A DNA stretch of 64,000 bases from assembly GCA_001598975.1 (NCBI GenBank), contig BBXU01003057.1:1-64000 (forward strand), written 5' to 3'. The notes below the pieces were generated by a model that did no database searches, had not been told where the DNA came from, and worked only from the letters and a program-made list of their open reading frames with translations. The position numbers and the translations under genes are program-made. The stretch comes from Parachlorella kessleri. Its lineage: Eukaryota; Chlorophyta; Trebouxiophyceae; Chlorellales; Chlorellaceae. This document shows positions 32,481 through 44,900 of the stretch, piece after piece; positions within the stretch are counted from its first letter, which is position 1, and the number at the start of each line of letters is the position of its first letter.

Positions 32481-35400
32481 TCACGCACTGCAAAGTTGGG
32501 GCGCACCATTCCAGAAGCCATAGCCCGCCCTGTGACTGGGGACCGTGAGCTGCCCCTCTGCAGCCAGGCTGCCAGCGCCTGCCGCTCGTACGTGTACCCA
32601 TCAGCGGCTATGACTGGGTCTGTCAGGCGCTGCCCCGTCAGGGCGCACACCAGCACTGCTGGCAAGGTGGGCGACGCCACAGCGCTCTCCTGCCGTGCAG
32701 CACCTACTGTGCTGCTGGAGCCGCTTCCGAGGCCAGCTGCCGTAGCCCTGGCTTCAGTGACTGCCGCTGCAGGTGGCACAGGGTATCCTACTGGCGGCTC
32801 TACCTGTTGGCTGTGCTTGCCAAGGGTGATGCCGGGCAGGAGCAGCTCCAGCAAGGCCTGCAGCAGCCAGAGGGCAGACCTACTCACGTCAACTGCATAG
32901 TCCTCAGCAATGAAAGGGGCATGCACGTCAGGGCCCACCAGCATTGTGCAAAGCGCACAAAGACGAGCTGTGCCTTCTAATGTACAAAAGCAGCTCACAT
33001 ATCCTCCTTGGCTACATGTCGATAGCCTCCGAGCCGGCCCAATGTCACCTGGCGCTGCCAAGAAGGGCATGCAGCAATGTCCAAGGCCATCAAGTACTCC
33101 ATGTCCTGCCTACCGACCTTGTGCTCTGCCTCCTGCTCGTCAGCTCCTGACGCTGATGGTGCCCCGCCTCCTGGTGGCACAGGAAGGTGTTGCGGAGGCC
33201 TAGCTGCAGCCCCAAGTTGCTCTTGCGGTGGTGGTGCTGCTGCAGGGCTTGATGGCAACGCCACTGCACCTGCCCGCCGTGTCTGCTGCCGTGCGGGAGT
33301 AGCAGGGGCGGGAACAGCAGGCATAGCAGGGCTCGTTGCGATGGCAGCGGTGCGGGTGTTGGCGGTCGATAACTGCTTACTGCCACCCGACGTAGCGGGC
33401 AGAGCAGGGAAGGAGCCTCCCCCTGTCTGCTGCAAGCCAGTTGACGCAGCACCTGCTGCTTCGTTGAGTGCCTCCCGCTGCTGCTGCTTCTTCTTCTTCA
33501 GAGGCTTCTTCAGTGTGAGGCTGCGGCCACCAGACATCCTCGCGCCTGCTTGCCTTACCGCGCCATCCTCAGCTTCCTGCTGCTCCGCTGCTACATCCTG
33601 CAAGCCCGCGCAGAAGTCTTCTTTGGCCCGTTTGACACAGCCGCTGTGTTCTGTAGGTGCAGCTGTTGCTGGCAACATTGGACTTGAGGGCTCACCAGCA
33701 GCGCCCATCGCCCATGGCTTGCTGCCCTGCAGAGTAACCGCTGGAGCCTCGGCGTGTTGTTGGCTGCCCTGCCCTGCCTCCTGCTTGGCGCGCTGCTTGC
33801 CTGCCTTCTGCCGCTGGCGCTTGGCCGCCTTGGCTGCTGCCTTGCTGTGTTCGGCCTCCTCTTCCGCCAGTAGCGCGGCAGCAGCAGCCTACAGCAGGCC
33901 AGGGTGAATGGAAACCCCACCTCTTCCCCGCCTTGCTATGCCAACTTGCAGCACCTGCAAACGTTCTGTCACAGGGTGACAACCCCGACCCAGGCACTTA
34001 GCCTCATCTGAGTATTTGCAATGGGGAGGCGTCTCCAATTCCCCATGCCGAGCCAGGTGACAATCTCAAATCACATCCTCACCTCAGCCCGCTGCGCTGA
34101 AGGCCCCCTGCCTCCGTTTCGTTGCAGCAGATCATGTGCCCATGAGAGGAACCGCGTGAGAAAATGTTCCGCCGCCTGCAGAACAATAACAGTCACGCTT
34201 TTAAATTACTCAGATGCCCTTTCACTCGATTTCCAAACCAACAGGCTGCACATCAACTCCTGGTCCACCACTGGAGCCGCCTCCGGAGGGAGGCTCTGCG
34301 CCCACACAGCCAGTGTGGCGGTGTTCTCGAACCCCAGCTAGACAAGCCTGAGGCTGTGGACAAAGCCTGCGATAACCTCAAGCACTTGCCGGCGCGTATG
34401 CGACGCATCAACACGGCTCTTGCTTACTTTGCAGTTGGGGTGAGGGCCGCTGAGGGCCAGGGCTGCTCCCGCGGCAGCCTCCTCCAGCTGGCCATCGTCA
34501 ACCACCTTCAGGGCCGCCCTTTGCCCACCAGCTCCGGCCTGCAAGGGTGCAGTTTAAGGCGATACCATACCACAGCTGCCTTAGGTCAGCATGAGGCACA
34601 TTTGTAGTGATCATTCACCAAAGGAGCACGACCAGCACTGAGGCTTGGAGTGTAGCAGCGGCCAGATCCTAGTCATTAGGAAATCTTCAAGGAGGCTTCT
34701 CGAAGTTTCCTTGGGAGCAAAAGCAGGGTCCAGGCAGGGCAGTGTAAGTCATCATGCGCTATGCTGACCCTGGCTGCAAGAAGGCGGTCATGGAACACCA
34801 GCCAACAGAAGGCATTATAGCTTTTACAAGTAAAGTAGCACATGCGCACCAGGCGGTAAACTTGTGGAAGCTTGAATTGGTTTGTGTGCAGTGCCTTACA
34901 CAATCCATGAAAGGTGCCCAGTGCTCTGCATATTGACAGTCGTACGCACCTGCTTCAATCCCAGAAGCAGCAAGCTCGTATTGAGGATGAGAGCACCGTA
35001 CTTTGCCATGTCATTCAGGACAGCCGCCTGGGGCGAACTGCCATATGCATGGACCCGCCGCGACGACCGTGCAGCCTGTGCCAGCTCCTTGACGTGGGTG
35101 AGTGCAGCTGTAAGTGCTGTAGCGGCTTTCACATGGACCCTGTCTTGAAGCAGCTGCATTTGGCACGCTGCTCCGCCCCTGTGCTGGACAAGGAATGCAT
35201 GACTCACTCTCAGGCGTGGGTCCAGCTTTCATGCTCCTGCGCAACTTCCAGGAGCAAACAGGCATCATCGTCCGCACAGGCCGCAAAGGTGCCACCACTT
35301 CCGGCTAGGGGCTGCACACCGTGCCAACGACACAATGCAGAAGCTGAGCAGGGGGACATGACGAGCCACCTACAACCATTAGGCAGATCACCACGCAAGG

Positions 35401-38400
35401 GCTTATCAATTGCTCGGCCGGCACTTACCGCAATGCTTCTGCAAGGTTAGTGAATGCCACAGATTGAGCCAGCACGATTGCATCGCTGGTAGAGGCCTCC
35501 GCCAAGGATAGCATTTGGCTGTAAAGTTGGGGGTATGTGATTAGCGAGATCTCGCTCCGCCCTTTCTCCAGACTGAGCAATACTTGGGCGCAGAACACTA
35601 CCGCATGGCTGAGGCTGAGGCTTGAGGCGTACTGCAGGCACACAAGAGCTCATTGCTTCCTGCGCTGCTCGCAAGTTGCCGCAGCCTCCGTGCCACCTTG
35701 CTCACCCCCATGCGGAAGTTGCTCTCACAATGGCAGCAACCATGACGCCCCACATGTGTCCAACACCAAATGCGCGGCCCCAGCAGCGCCCACCCCAGCA
35801 AACCTGTATGCCAAGCAACGCACCTTGTCACGCAGGCGGCCCGCTCCACTCTCATCTACGAAGTCGGATCTTGCAGCCTGCTGTTCAGGAGCCCTTAAGG
35901 AGCTTTCCACCCCTGGACCAGGATCCCCGAAGCCGGCCTCCCGGCGTGGCTGCCGCAAGTGCTTCCCATGTTCCTTGCCTCCAGGCTGCTCTGGCGCGCC
36001 GCTGGAGGAATGCATTATGCGTGCAAACTGTTCCAGCTCCCCCAGAGTGGACAGGCTGGCCAGCTGCCTCTTGGCATCTAACACTGCGCAGCACAGTGCC
36101 ATGGCAAGGGTATGAGAGCTGCTGTATGCACCATAATCTGGCGCTCCCGTTTATATTTTGGACAAACCAACTACCAAAGCACGCAACACACAGATCTCAT
36201 AAGCTGTGCACTGGCTTGCCGAAGTGCCATGCTAAATTTAGCTTGGTGCTGCATGCAACAGGGAGGCACCACACAGGCAGCAAGAACCTGAGGCAAAAAA
36301 TGGCTTGCCTCACTCTGTTGCATGGCCTGGCCGGCCAGCAGTCCTTGACATTGTTAGGACTGCATCCCCATGGAAGTCCACAAAACTAAGCTGCCCAGTT
36401 CGCGGTACTCTGACTGTTCCAGCATTTGCACAAAACTCAAGGCAAACCTCAGTACTTGCACAAAGCCCCCTCACCTGCCTCGCCTCGCATCCAAACTTGG
36501 CCTACCACGGAGCGTGCGTGGGTGGCCACGGCACGAAACAACTCTGGCAGCCCGCCGGATCGGACGTTGGCCTGCAGTACAGGCAAACACAAACAACCCT
36601 ACTCGCCGGATCCCATGTCTATCCATCTTCCCCCTGACCATGCATGCATGCCTCTCACCAGCGCCTGCCATGCACGCGCGCAACTACAAACCTACTTGCA
36701 GTTGGGTGCGGCTGCCAAGGCCATTGCGACCCCTGCAACGCCTTCTGTATTCCCCTACCCTTTGCTTTGCAAATCGATTGAGCTGGCATCTGCCACACTG
36801 CTTTCTGACCCCTTCTTTTCAAGTGCAATACATCTATCCTAAATGTTTTTTTCAAATGCCTTCCGACTGAAGCACAGGCCGCAGCAATCCTCCCGCCACC
36901 ACACCTCCGCTCGGGTCCTGACTTCCGGCGGCGCGTCGCAGCTCCCAGGCCTTCTAGGGTCCCATCGTGTGGCCTGGAGCAGGGTCTTAATGCCGCCTGC
37001 CCTCAGGAACTCCTCCCTGCCTGGCTCGCTCTTACACACTGCCAGGTCCAGCACTGCCAAGCACGCGCACAGAAGGTGCCACGAGCCATCGTAGGCGCTG
37101 CGGGCAGAGCAGAAGTGCAGTGCAAGTTCTTAAGGGAGCATATTGGAGAGTTTGTGGTGGCAGTACTACTCGAAGGCTACAGTAGAGGTGGGAAGGGGCT
37201 GAAGGGGCAGCCTGCGCTGCTCCCATGGGACTGACAGCGGTTACAGCTTGACCAAATCGAAAGGCCCAGTAGGCCAACCAACCGCCCAGTAAACAATGCC
37301 TCAAGCCTCGCCCATACCGTAGGCAAGAAAGTTGGCGCGTACCACTAAGTGTCTGATGGTTCGGGGTTGCGGATGAGCCCAAACTAGCTTTGCACGGCTT
37401 TGGAAGCACACAGAAGTGGCAGGCTACTACCCCTCCCACACCCAAATTGGTATACTCTAAATCCCCCGCCCCCCACCCTCACCCCCCACCCCTCTATGCC
37501 TCACTTGTCCACATATGGTTCAGCAAGGTGGCGAAGCGGCAGGTTCTGTATAATTTCCAGCAGCTGCCGGCAGCCACCATCGGAAGTCAAGGCATCCATG
37601 GCTTCCTGCAAAGCAAAGAAAACAGCGTGCACGCTTCTTTGCTGACCAGTAGGAGTCTTATACACAAAGTAGACCCAATCTTCATGAATGCTTCTGCACA
37701 GCGACTGAGCGGGACACGTCTGGGAAAGTTGAACAGCTGGTGACAGCTGGATAACGGCCATACACCCAGCGTGGTGCGAGGCGAACCAGCAACAGTTTTA
37801 GAGTAGGCAGCAGCGATGGAAGGAAGTGCAATAATCCTCCCAAAGAGCAAGCCATGGCATACCCAGTCCAACATCCTGATCGCTACAGCACCCCTCCCTT
37901 GCACGCCTCACTTCAACCCAGTGTTGCTGCTATGCGTACCCAGTGACACCAAAACTCAACCCCAAACACCTCCCCACGCGCACATGCAGTTCGTATGGGT
38001 GCACTGCCTGCCTGCTGCACGTGGCAGCTTCTCACCTTGTCACTCTCCACGGCCGCAATCAGGCAATCAGCAGCCAGGCACACGCAGCCCCCAGAGCCAG
38101 CCAAAACGTCCCTGAACTTGCCACCAAATGAAATTCCCACCAGCAGCACTGCCAGCATGACATTTATTCCTGCAGAACCGGGTTAGCCGGGGTGAGGCTG
38201 AGTCCCAGGATGGCTGACCACTGGCAGCCCATGGAGGGGCATGCCATAGAGCAGGTGCGAGCCTGGAGGGGCCGAGAGCACCAGTGGCCTGACATGACTT
38301 TGTAAGATGCGCCAGCATTCCTCAATTGTGCAGGGATGCATGTGACAGGTAGGCATCCTGGGGGTTCTTGTGCTGGTCGGCATTAGAGGGGCATGAGGCG

Positions 38401-41400
38401 GGCCGGGGGTAGCAGGGCCCGAGGCAAAGGGGTGCCTTTGATTTCCCATGTTGACTGACTGGGGGTTACCCAAAGCACAGCATGGCATTCCTAGTACAGT
38501 GCAGCCCCCTGCGTGCCCACTATGCAGTGGCAAGCCCCTTGTACAGCGTAGTGGGGCACACAAACCCGCTGGGGCCCCCAGCCCGACAGCTCCTGAGAGA
38601 CTTAAGCAAAGATCACTGTCAAGCGCAGGGGCAGAGGCGTAGGTAACTGAGTTGCATGCAGGTGCCCCACCTCACCTTGCCCCTGAACAAACGCCTCCAG
38701 CTGCATGCCATTCTTGAGGAAGATATCCAGGCTCGTCAGCAGCCCTCCGAGGGCCTCCAACAGCTGGGGTATTCCTACCAGCCACACAGCAGTGACTTTT
38801 GTGAGGGGCCCTGGAAAGGGTGGCTGGCTACCCATGCTTGTGCTCCCGTCACCCTGCAAGGTATGGGATATGGCCAATGCGGGTGTATTGATCTAAACTG
38901 ATGAGTCTGTACCACTACGGACCAAGGGCAGTCATTTAAAGCTGGCCATAAAAGCATCACATGTCAGCACACATGTTGGAAACTAGGACATTCCAGAGGC
39001 TAGCACACAGCATATGAGGTATTTGGGGCGCACCCTACGTAAACAAATTGCCATGTGGTTTGTGGCCCTTGGGGCAATTCCATGGCTTAAAGTGCAACAA
39101 TTTTGTGTTGGAGTGACAGAAGAGCCACATGCCAATGCCTCGAGCACTACAGGTAGCACCCCATCTCAGCAACCCTTTCATAAGCAGCCCCTGAGGAGGG
39201 CCCCAGCCTCGTGCATGAGCCCTTGAGCTCCTCATTGACAAGCCTTGTTTAGCCCTTCACTCAGCTTTGTGCAGCTTCACCACACATCCTCTCTGTTCGA
39301 TGTACCTGCCACCGTAATAAGCACAACAGCAAAATCACACTGCACAGTGGCCCCGCTGCACTCACCTGATGGGCCGTGGCAGCTGCGGCGTCAGCAGCTA
39401 CCACTGTGAGTAGGCTTGCTTCACCATCTCCGGCTTCTGGTGCCTTCTTGATGAAGAGAAACCTGCGACATGACCAGGCTGGTGGTAGGCGGCACAACAA
39501 CGCAGAATGCTTGTCATTAACCACAGCCCAACCCTGGCTGCGACGACCAACTGTCTGATACAAACAGACTGTTATTATGGGGCCCACAACTATCCAGTTA
39601 TAAAGTCCATCAGCTGTGAAGTGCACAAGGCCAAGCCCTTTGAGTACATGACAAAGCCTCCCTTTCACCCTTTAGCATACCACGATACCGCTCGGCTTCC
39701 CACCTGATGAGTCGTTGCACCAGCTGGACGTTACACACCATGAAATGCCACTTGTCCAGCAGGTTTAGCAGCTCCCCCGACGGGGCCCCCAGGGACCGCT
39801 CCCTGGCACTGAGCCACTCTGTCAGTTGATGCAGCCTGCCGGCACTCAGCAGGAACATAAGCTCCACCTCCGGACTGGCAGAGTTGCTGGCGGCTGCGGA
39901 GGGCGGGAACGTACAGGGTGGCCAGGAGACCTAATGTGAGCAGAGTAGGAGTGAACCGCATGCCAACACCAAAAGCCCACGCGGCTTCCAGCCTTGCGTG
40001 TCTCTTCCTTTGCACCCGCTGGCCCGTGGCCTTGGACGGCCATGAAGCTTAGAATGTGCACAGCAGGCACTCTGCAGGAGTCAAGCACAGCCAAAGGCTT
40101 GTCTGCTCTGCGGCTGGAGAGCACAGAGCACAACTTACCAAGGGCTACTGTGGCTGCCTGGAACGCTGTGGTTATGCTGGCATCCACCCCTGGTGTGGCC
40201 AGCGCGAGCGCAATCGTTGCTCTAGCGGTGCAAAGGCAGCTGTGCCAGCACCAATCTTGGCTTGCTTCCTCAAGAAGGCAGTTCGCGGGGGGGCGGCGCG
40301 AAGTCGTCGTGCAGTCCGAGACAGCTGAGAGGAAGTCTGCGCCAGTAGGAGGGCCCAGCAACTGCTTTTCCTACTACCGTTAGAACGTTAGAAGCACTCT
40401 TCCTTTCCCTACAATGGCACAGAAGCATGTGTGCGATCGAGCGCCCAAGCAGGGGCCGTGCAAGCTCCATCCCGCACAACAATAGTAATAAAGGGGGGTT
40501 AGCCATGGACGACATTCATTTCGCCACAAGGCCTTGGAGATGACGTCCCAAACTGACGCATTTGGGACACATAAGGCGACCTGTTCAGTTGGGTTGCCTG
40601 ATTAAGAGATAAAATACACTCACAGTGCCTCACCCGCTTGTGAGTCATGGTCTGCCTTCCAGGCTGCTTGTCGGCCATCAATGCTTACTAAGAGGTCCAC
40701 CCCACACCAAAGTGCAGGGCTGCTGACCTCGGCACACAAGGCTGGCTCCCGATCAGCAGCCCGCACCAGCCCGGCAAGCACCCGCAGCACACAGCTCCTG
40801 CAAGCTGCTGCGTCTTTTCCCTCCTCAGAGAGTCTGCAGCACAAAAGAATGGCAGGAGCTTTGACCCTGCTGATGTTTAGGATCTTGACAGTTGCTCTGC
40901 AAGGGCGAGCGACGGGACAGTCTTCCCACACAGGCGTGCTAGGCCGTGCCGCTGGGCCGCCCATTTAAGCTCAGCCACCGATAGAAGCAAGAAGCAAGGT
41001 CTGCACCACCAGGTTACTGTCTTGCGTGGGTAGGGAATGCACGGCCTTGACATACCGCTTCATGCCAAGTACAACAAAACTTGGCAGGGCCTCCACTCCG
41101 TAGCCGCAGCGATCATCCTCACGCAGGCGTGACAGCAGCTTGGCAAAAAGGGTTGCGCATCGGCGTGCGTAGAACACAGCCTCTTCAGGGGTGGCGGTAG
41201 ACAGCTTGGAGAGGTAGTCCGCAGCGAGGTCCGCTAGCACTCTACGCTCTGCCAAGTGGGAGGCATTCTCAGCCGTGTCCAGGACCCTAGCCCCTGCAAC
41301 ACGCACTTTCTGACGTGTCTAGGTGTAGCCCAGGGATGACCGACCACACTTGGTGATCATGGGGTGTCCCTTGGACGAGGTGATGGGCTGTCACACGCAC

Positions 41401-41437
41401 CTGGACACAGTGCTTTGAAGACTTCCTCCACCTTCAT
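32456..41437 (-). CDS. paralogue A: large ARM-like helical protein with C-terminal U-box (predicted E3 ubiquitin ligase)
   Basis: Eighteen exons: 41401-41437, 41056-41293, 40634-40833, 40139-40336, 39704-39893, 39366-39462, 38676-38763, 38036-38169, 37505-37605, 36905-37097, 36475-36571, 35824-36083, 35429-35631, 34950-35178, 34428-34538, 34083-34175, 33118-33888, 32456-32902; about 1,228 aa. Start MKVEEVFKALCPG matches paralogue B. The body is all-helical with ARM-like segments (REEFLRAGGIKTLLQATRW; DALTSDGGCRQLLEIIQ). Exon 17 is Lys/Ala/Gln-rich with KRQRQK and KKPLKKKK. The final 66 residues are a U-box: LVCALTGQRLTDPVIAADG, then YTYERQALAAWL and SPVTGRAM, with the DP, DG, YE and W positions that contact E2 enzymes. 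Predicted to ubiquitinate partners recruited by the body. In plant PUB-ARM proteins the U-box precedes the repeats; here it follows. The last acceptor (32902) is my best fit, not certain. Confidence 0.82.
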
Positions 41438-41930
41438 GCGGCCTAAGAAGCAGATCTGGCTGCCCTTGGTGTTGTGTGGGTTAAAATTCCATCTGTGGCG
41501 CCCAGTGACTAATCGTGACAACCTCGGACACCTGAACATGTATCGTTGGAACGTAGATGCATCACCATAACGTGGGTGGGTAAGCGACATAGGTGAGGCA
41601 CTGTCGAGACGGACATCAGCATATACTCACCGTGCGACGACAATGTTCTCAGCCAGCGAATAAAGGACTCAGAAGGGCAAGGCACCACCAGGTTCTGTAT
41701 ATTGAGTGACCTTGTTGTTATTTACACTGATAACTAGTGCGGACTGCGTATAACGGACCTGGGTGTGGCATACTGACATGGCTGGGAAAATCCCCAACCG
41801 ACACTTAACATCGCAGGTAAGGTCGCTGACAAGTCCGGTGGCGTCCCCTTCGACTTCAACTTTGCTCAATCTTGCCCTCCACTCTCTAGTGGTTGGCTGT
41901 ATATAACGCGGTCCAGCTTTGAAGTCAAAG
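41438..41930. other. spacer between paralogues A and B
   Basis: Promoter side of A and 3' flank of B, both minus strand. Contains the conserved block at 41497-41523 shared with the B promoter, and a minus-strand TGTAA (TTACA at 41722-41726) 205 bp past the B stop. A remnant unit of the 66-bp repeat abuts the B stop codon. Confidence 0.6.
41497..41523 (-). promoter_or_regulatory. conserved upstream block of paralogue A
   Basis: The 27-bp stretch (plus strand GGCGCCCAGTGACTAATC, then TGACAACC after one base) recurs nearly unchanged at 51094-51120 upstream of paralogue B. Both lie 60-70 bp before the ATG. The TGACTAAT core resembles a bZIP site. Conservation may be functional or a trace of recent duplication. 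Confidence 0.5.
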
Positions 41931-44900
41931 CTATGAGGCTGGCAGAAGCTCGCGCACTGCAAAGTTGGGGCGCACCAGTCCAGGAGCCATAGCCCGCCCT
42001 GTGACCGGAGACTGTGAGCTGCCCCTCTGCAGCCAAGCTGCCAGCGCCTGCCGCTCGTACGTGTATCCATCAGCGGCTATGACTGGGTCTGTCAGGCGCT
42101 TGCCCGTCAGGGCGCACACCAGCACTGCTGCCAAGGTGGCCGGTGGCATAGCACTCCCATGCTGCCCAGCACCTGCCGTGCTGCTTCCCAGGCCAGCCGG
42201 CGCGGTCATGGGACTTGTGACTGCTGCCGCAGGTGGTGCAGGGTTACTCACGGGCGGCTCCGGCTGTTGGCTGTGCTTGCCAAGGGTGATGCCGGGCAGG
42301 AGCAGCTCCAGCAAGGCCTGCAGCAGCCAGAGGGCAGACTTACATGAAGCCATCGGCAGTTGAAGCGGCGTGTGAACCAGGGCCCAGCAGGGTTGTGCAC
42401 ACACTAACAAGACGAGCTTTGCCTTTTCTGTAAGTAAGCAGCTCGCGTGTCCTCCCTGGCTGCACATCTGTCCCCTCCATGCTGGCACGATGTCATCTTG
42501 CGTTGTCACACAGCCGCGCAGCTATGTCTACGGCGTGCTTGTGAAAGATGGCCATCCTGACCTGGTGCTCTGCCTCATGCTCGTCAGCTGCTGGGGCTGT
42601 TGACACCTCTGCAACCGCTGGCACAGGTAGGTCCTGCGGAGGTGCAGCCGCCGTGGCACCTAGCTCCAGTGGTGGTGCTGCTGCAGGAGTGGACGGCAGG
42701 GCTGCTATACCAGCCCGCCGAGTCTCAAGACCCTGCTGGCGTGCGGGAGTACCAGGGGCGTGCACAGCAGGCACAGCAGCGAGGGGGGGAATGGCGGGCG
42801 ATGCCTGCTTACTGCTGCCCGATGCAGCGAGCAGAGGAGGCAGGGAGCCTCCCCCTGACAACTGCGAGCCACTTGACGCAACGGCTGTTGCGTCGTTGAG
42901 GGGCCGTTCCAGCATGTCCCGCTGCTGGTGCTCCAGCTTCTGTAATGGCTTCTTCACTTTGGCTTTGCGACTAGGCTGTCCTTGTGCCGTTTTGATGGTT
43001 GCATCCAGGCGTTGCCAAGGCCCTGCTGCCTACATGCACTGCCCTGTCGTCCCCAGCCTCCTGCAGCACAGTGTGATCCGGTGCTGTAACGTGTGAAGTA
43101 GCACTGAAAACTCCATGGCCGTGGGAGACGGGGCCGCTGCACTCTGTGAAGGCAGCTGTTGTTAGCAGCATTGGAGACGTGGGCTCCACAACAGCACCCA
43201 CCGCCCGTGGTTCCCCACTGCTGCCCTGCTGAGCAGCTGCTGCTGGCGCAGTGGCTTGCTGCTGGCTGACTTGCAACGCCTGCTGCTTGGCCTGCTCCAT
43301 GGCTGCCTTCTGCCGCTGGCGCTTGGCGGCCTTGGCTGCTGCCTTGCGCTGCGCGGCCTCCTCTTCCGCCAAAAGCGAGGCTGCAGCAGCCTACAGGCCA
43401 GGGCGATGGAACCCCAGTTCATTCCCGGCCTAGCTTTGTCGACTTGGAGCCGCGGGAAGGGACCTGGCAGAGGGGTGACAACCCCACCAGTACAGGGCCT
43501 CTCCACAGTTCGCAGGTGGCGGAGGTGCTTCAAATTTCATGACTGGAGACAACTCAGAATCACCCTTACCTCGGCTTGCAGCCCCGGACGCATCATGCCT
43601 CCGTTCTGCCGCAGCAGCTCATTAGCCCATGAGAGGAACTCCTTGAGATAAAGACCCGCCGCCTGCAAAGCCATGGCCATCACAATTTCAACACCTATAT
43701 GCCTGGTTGCAAAAGTCTACAAGGCTGCAAAACTATTATGTTGAAGACTTGGGCCCCCTCTGGAAGGGAGCTCACGCACACACGGCCAGTGTCATGGTGT
43801 CCCACTAGCCAGCCAGTTAGGTGACCCCAAGGCTGTGGGCAAAGCCTGTGCCTAGCTTACGGCTCTGACTGGCGCTCATGCGAGGGATTATGAGGGCCCT
43901 TGCTGACCTCGCATGTGGGGTCAGGGCTGCTGAAGGCAAAGGCGGCTCCCACGGCAGCCTTCTCAAGCTGACCATCTTTCACCACCTCCTGCGCGGCAGT
44001 CTGCCCCGCGTCTCCTGCCTGCAGGTGTGCAGGCCATATCACTGCTGCCAATGGCCAGCGTCTAGCCACACATGACTGGTAACTAGGGCCACCAAAGGAG
44101 CATCGCCAAGCACTGAGGTGTCAGGTACAACGGCCACCCGATCCTGGCCGGTACAGATTCCTTTGGAGAAGACTCCATGCGAGCGTCACAGGCAGCGGAA
44201 GCAGGGTCCACCCAAGACAAACGTGAACCATCATGCCCTATGCTGACCCTGACTGCAAGAAGGCAGTCGTGGAACACTAGCCAAAAAGGTCATATCCGCC
44301 TTTCGGGGCGAAGTTAGCACAAGTGCACACCCAGGTGATGATGTTATGGGTGCTTATCTTTGGTAGTGGTTGCCAACAGTGCTGATAGAGGAGAGTTAGG
44401 TGTCGTGCTCTGGGGCTTGCCTGATGCATGATCCAGTCACTTCTGTTACCTTGCCCTGCACAATCCATTGGATGGTGCCTAGTGCTTTCCATACTGACAG
44501 TAGCACGCACCTGCCTCAGCCCATCAAGCAATAAGGTCACATTGAGGATGAGGGCGCAGTGCTGCGCTATGGCATCCACGACAGGCCCCTGGGCCAGCTT
44601 GCCGCGAGCGGGGGCCCGCCGTGACAATTGTGCCGCCCGTGCCTGCTCCTTGATGTGGGTGAGCGCAGATGTAACTACCGTGCCAGCTGTCAGGTGGACC
44701 CTGTCTTGAAGCAGCAGCCGTTGGCACGCTGCTTTGCCCCTGCGGTGGAGAAGGCATGCATGACTCCCCATCAGGTGTGGGTACACATACAGTATCTGAA
44801 CACTCAAGTGCAGAAACAGGCATTGCTGTCCGCAAGGGCCAGCCATGTGACATGCCACGCCACGGGCTAAGACCGGCTCAGGGTGGCAGCACAGCACGCA

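Noticed and set aside
33077..33907. 276-codon plus-strand open frame rich in Ala, Cys and Pro
   Set aside because: It is the antisense of exon 17 of paralogue A, whose reading frame is conserved in B and C. Its composition follows from the GC-rich low-complexity exon.
35600..35795. Possible extra exon in A (and 45280-45360 in B) encoding RMGV-type sequence
   Set aside because: Exon 12 joins exon 13 directly in phase 0 in A, B and C. Paralogue C has no counterpart, and the acceptor sites are poor.
40320..40385. Apparent 2-nt frameshift between paralogues A and B at the start of exon 4
   Set aside because: Assuming a splice site at AAAAGCAG gave a frame break in A. The real acceptor is the later GCAG before ACTTC, supported by C and D, and removes the problem.
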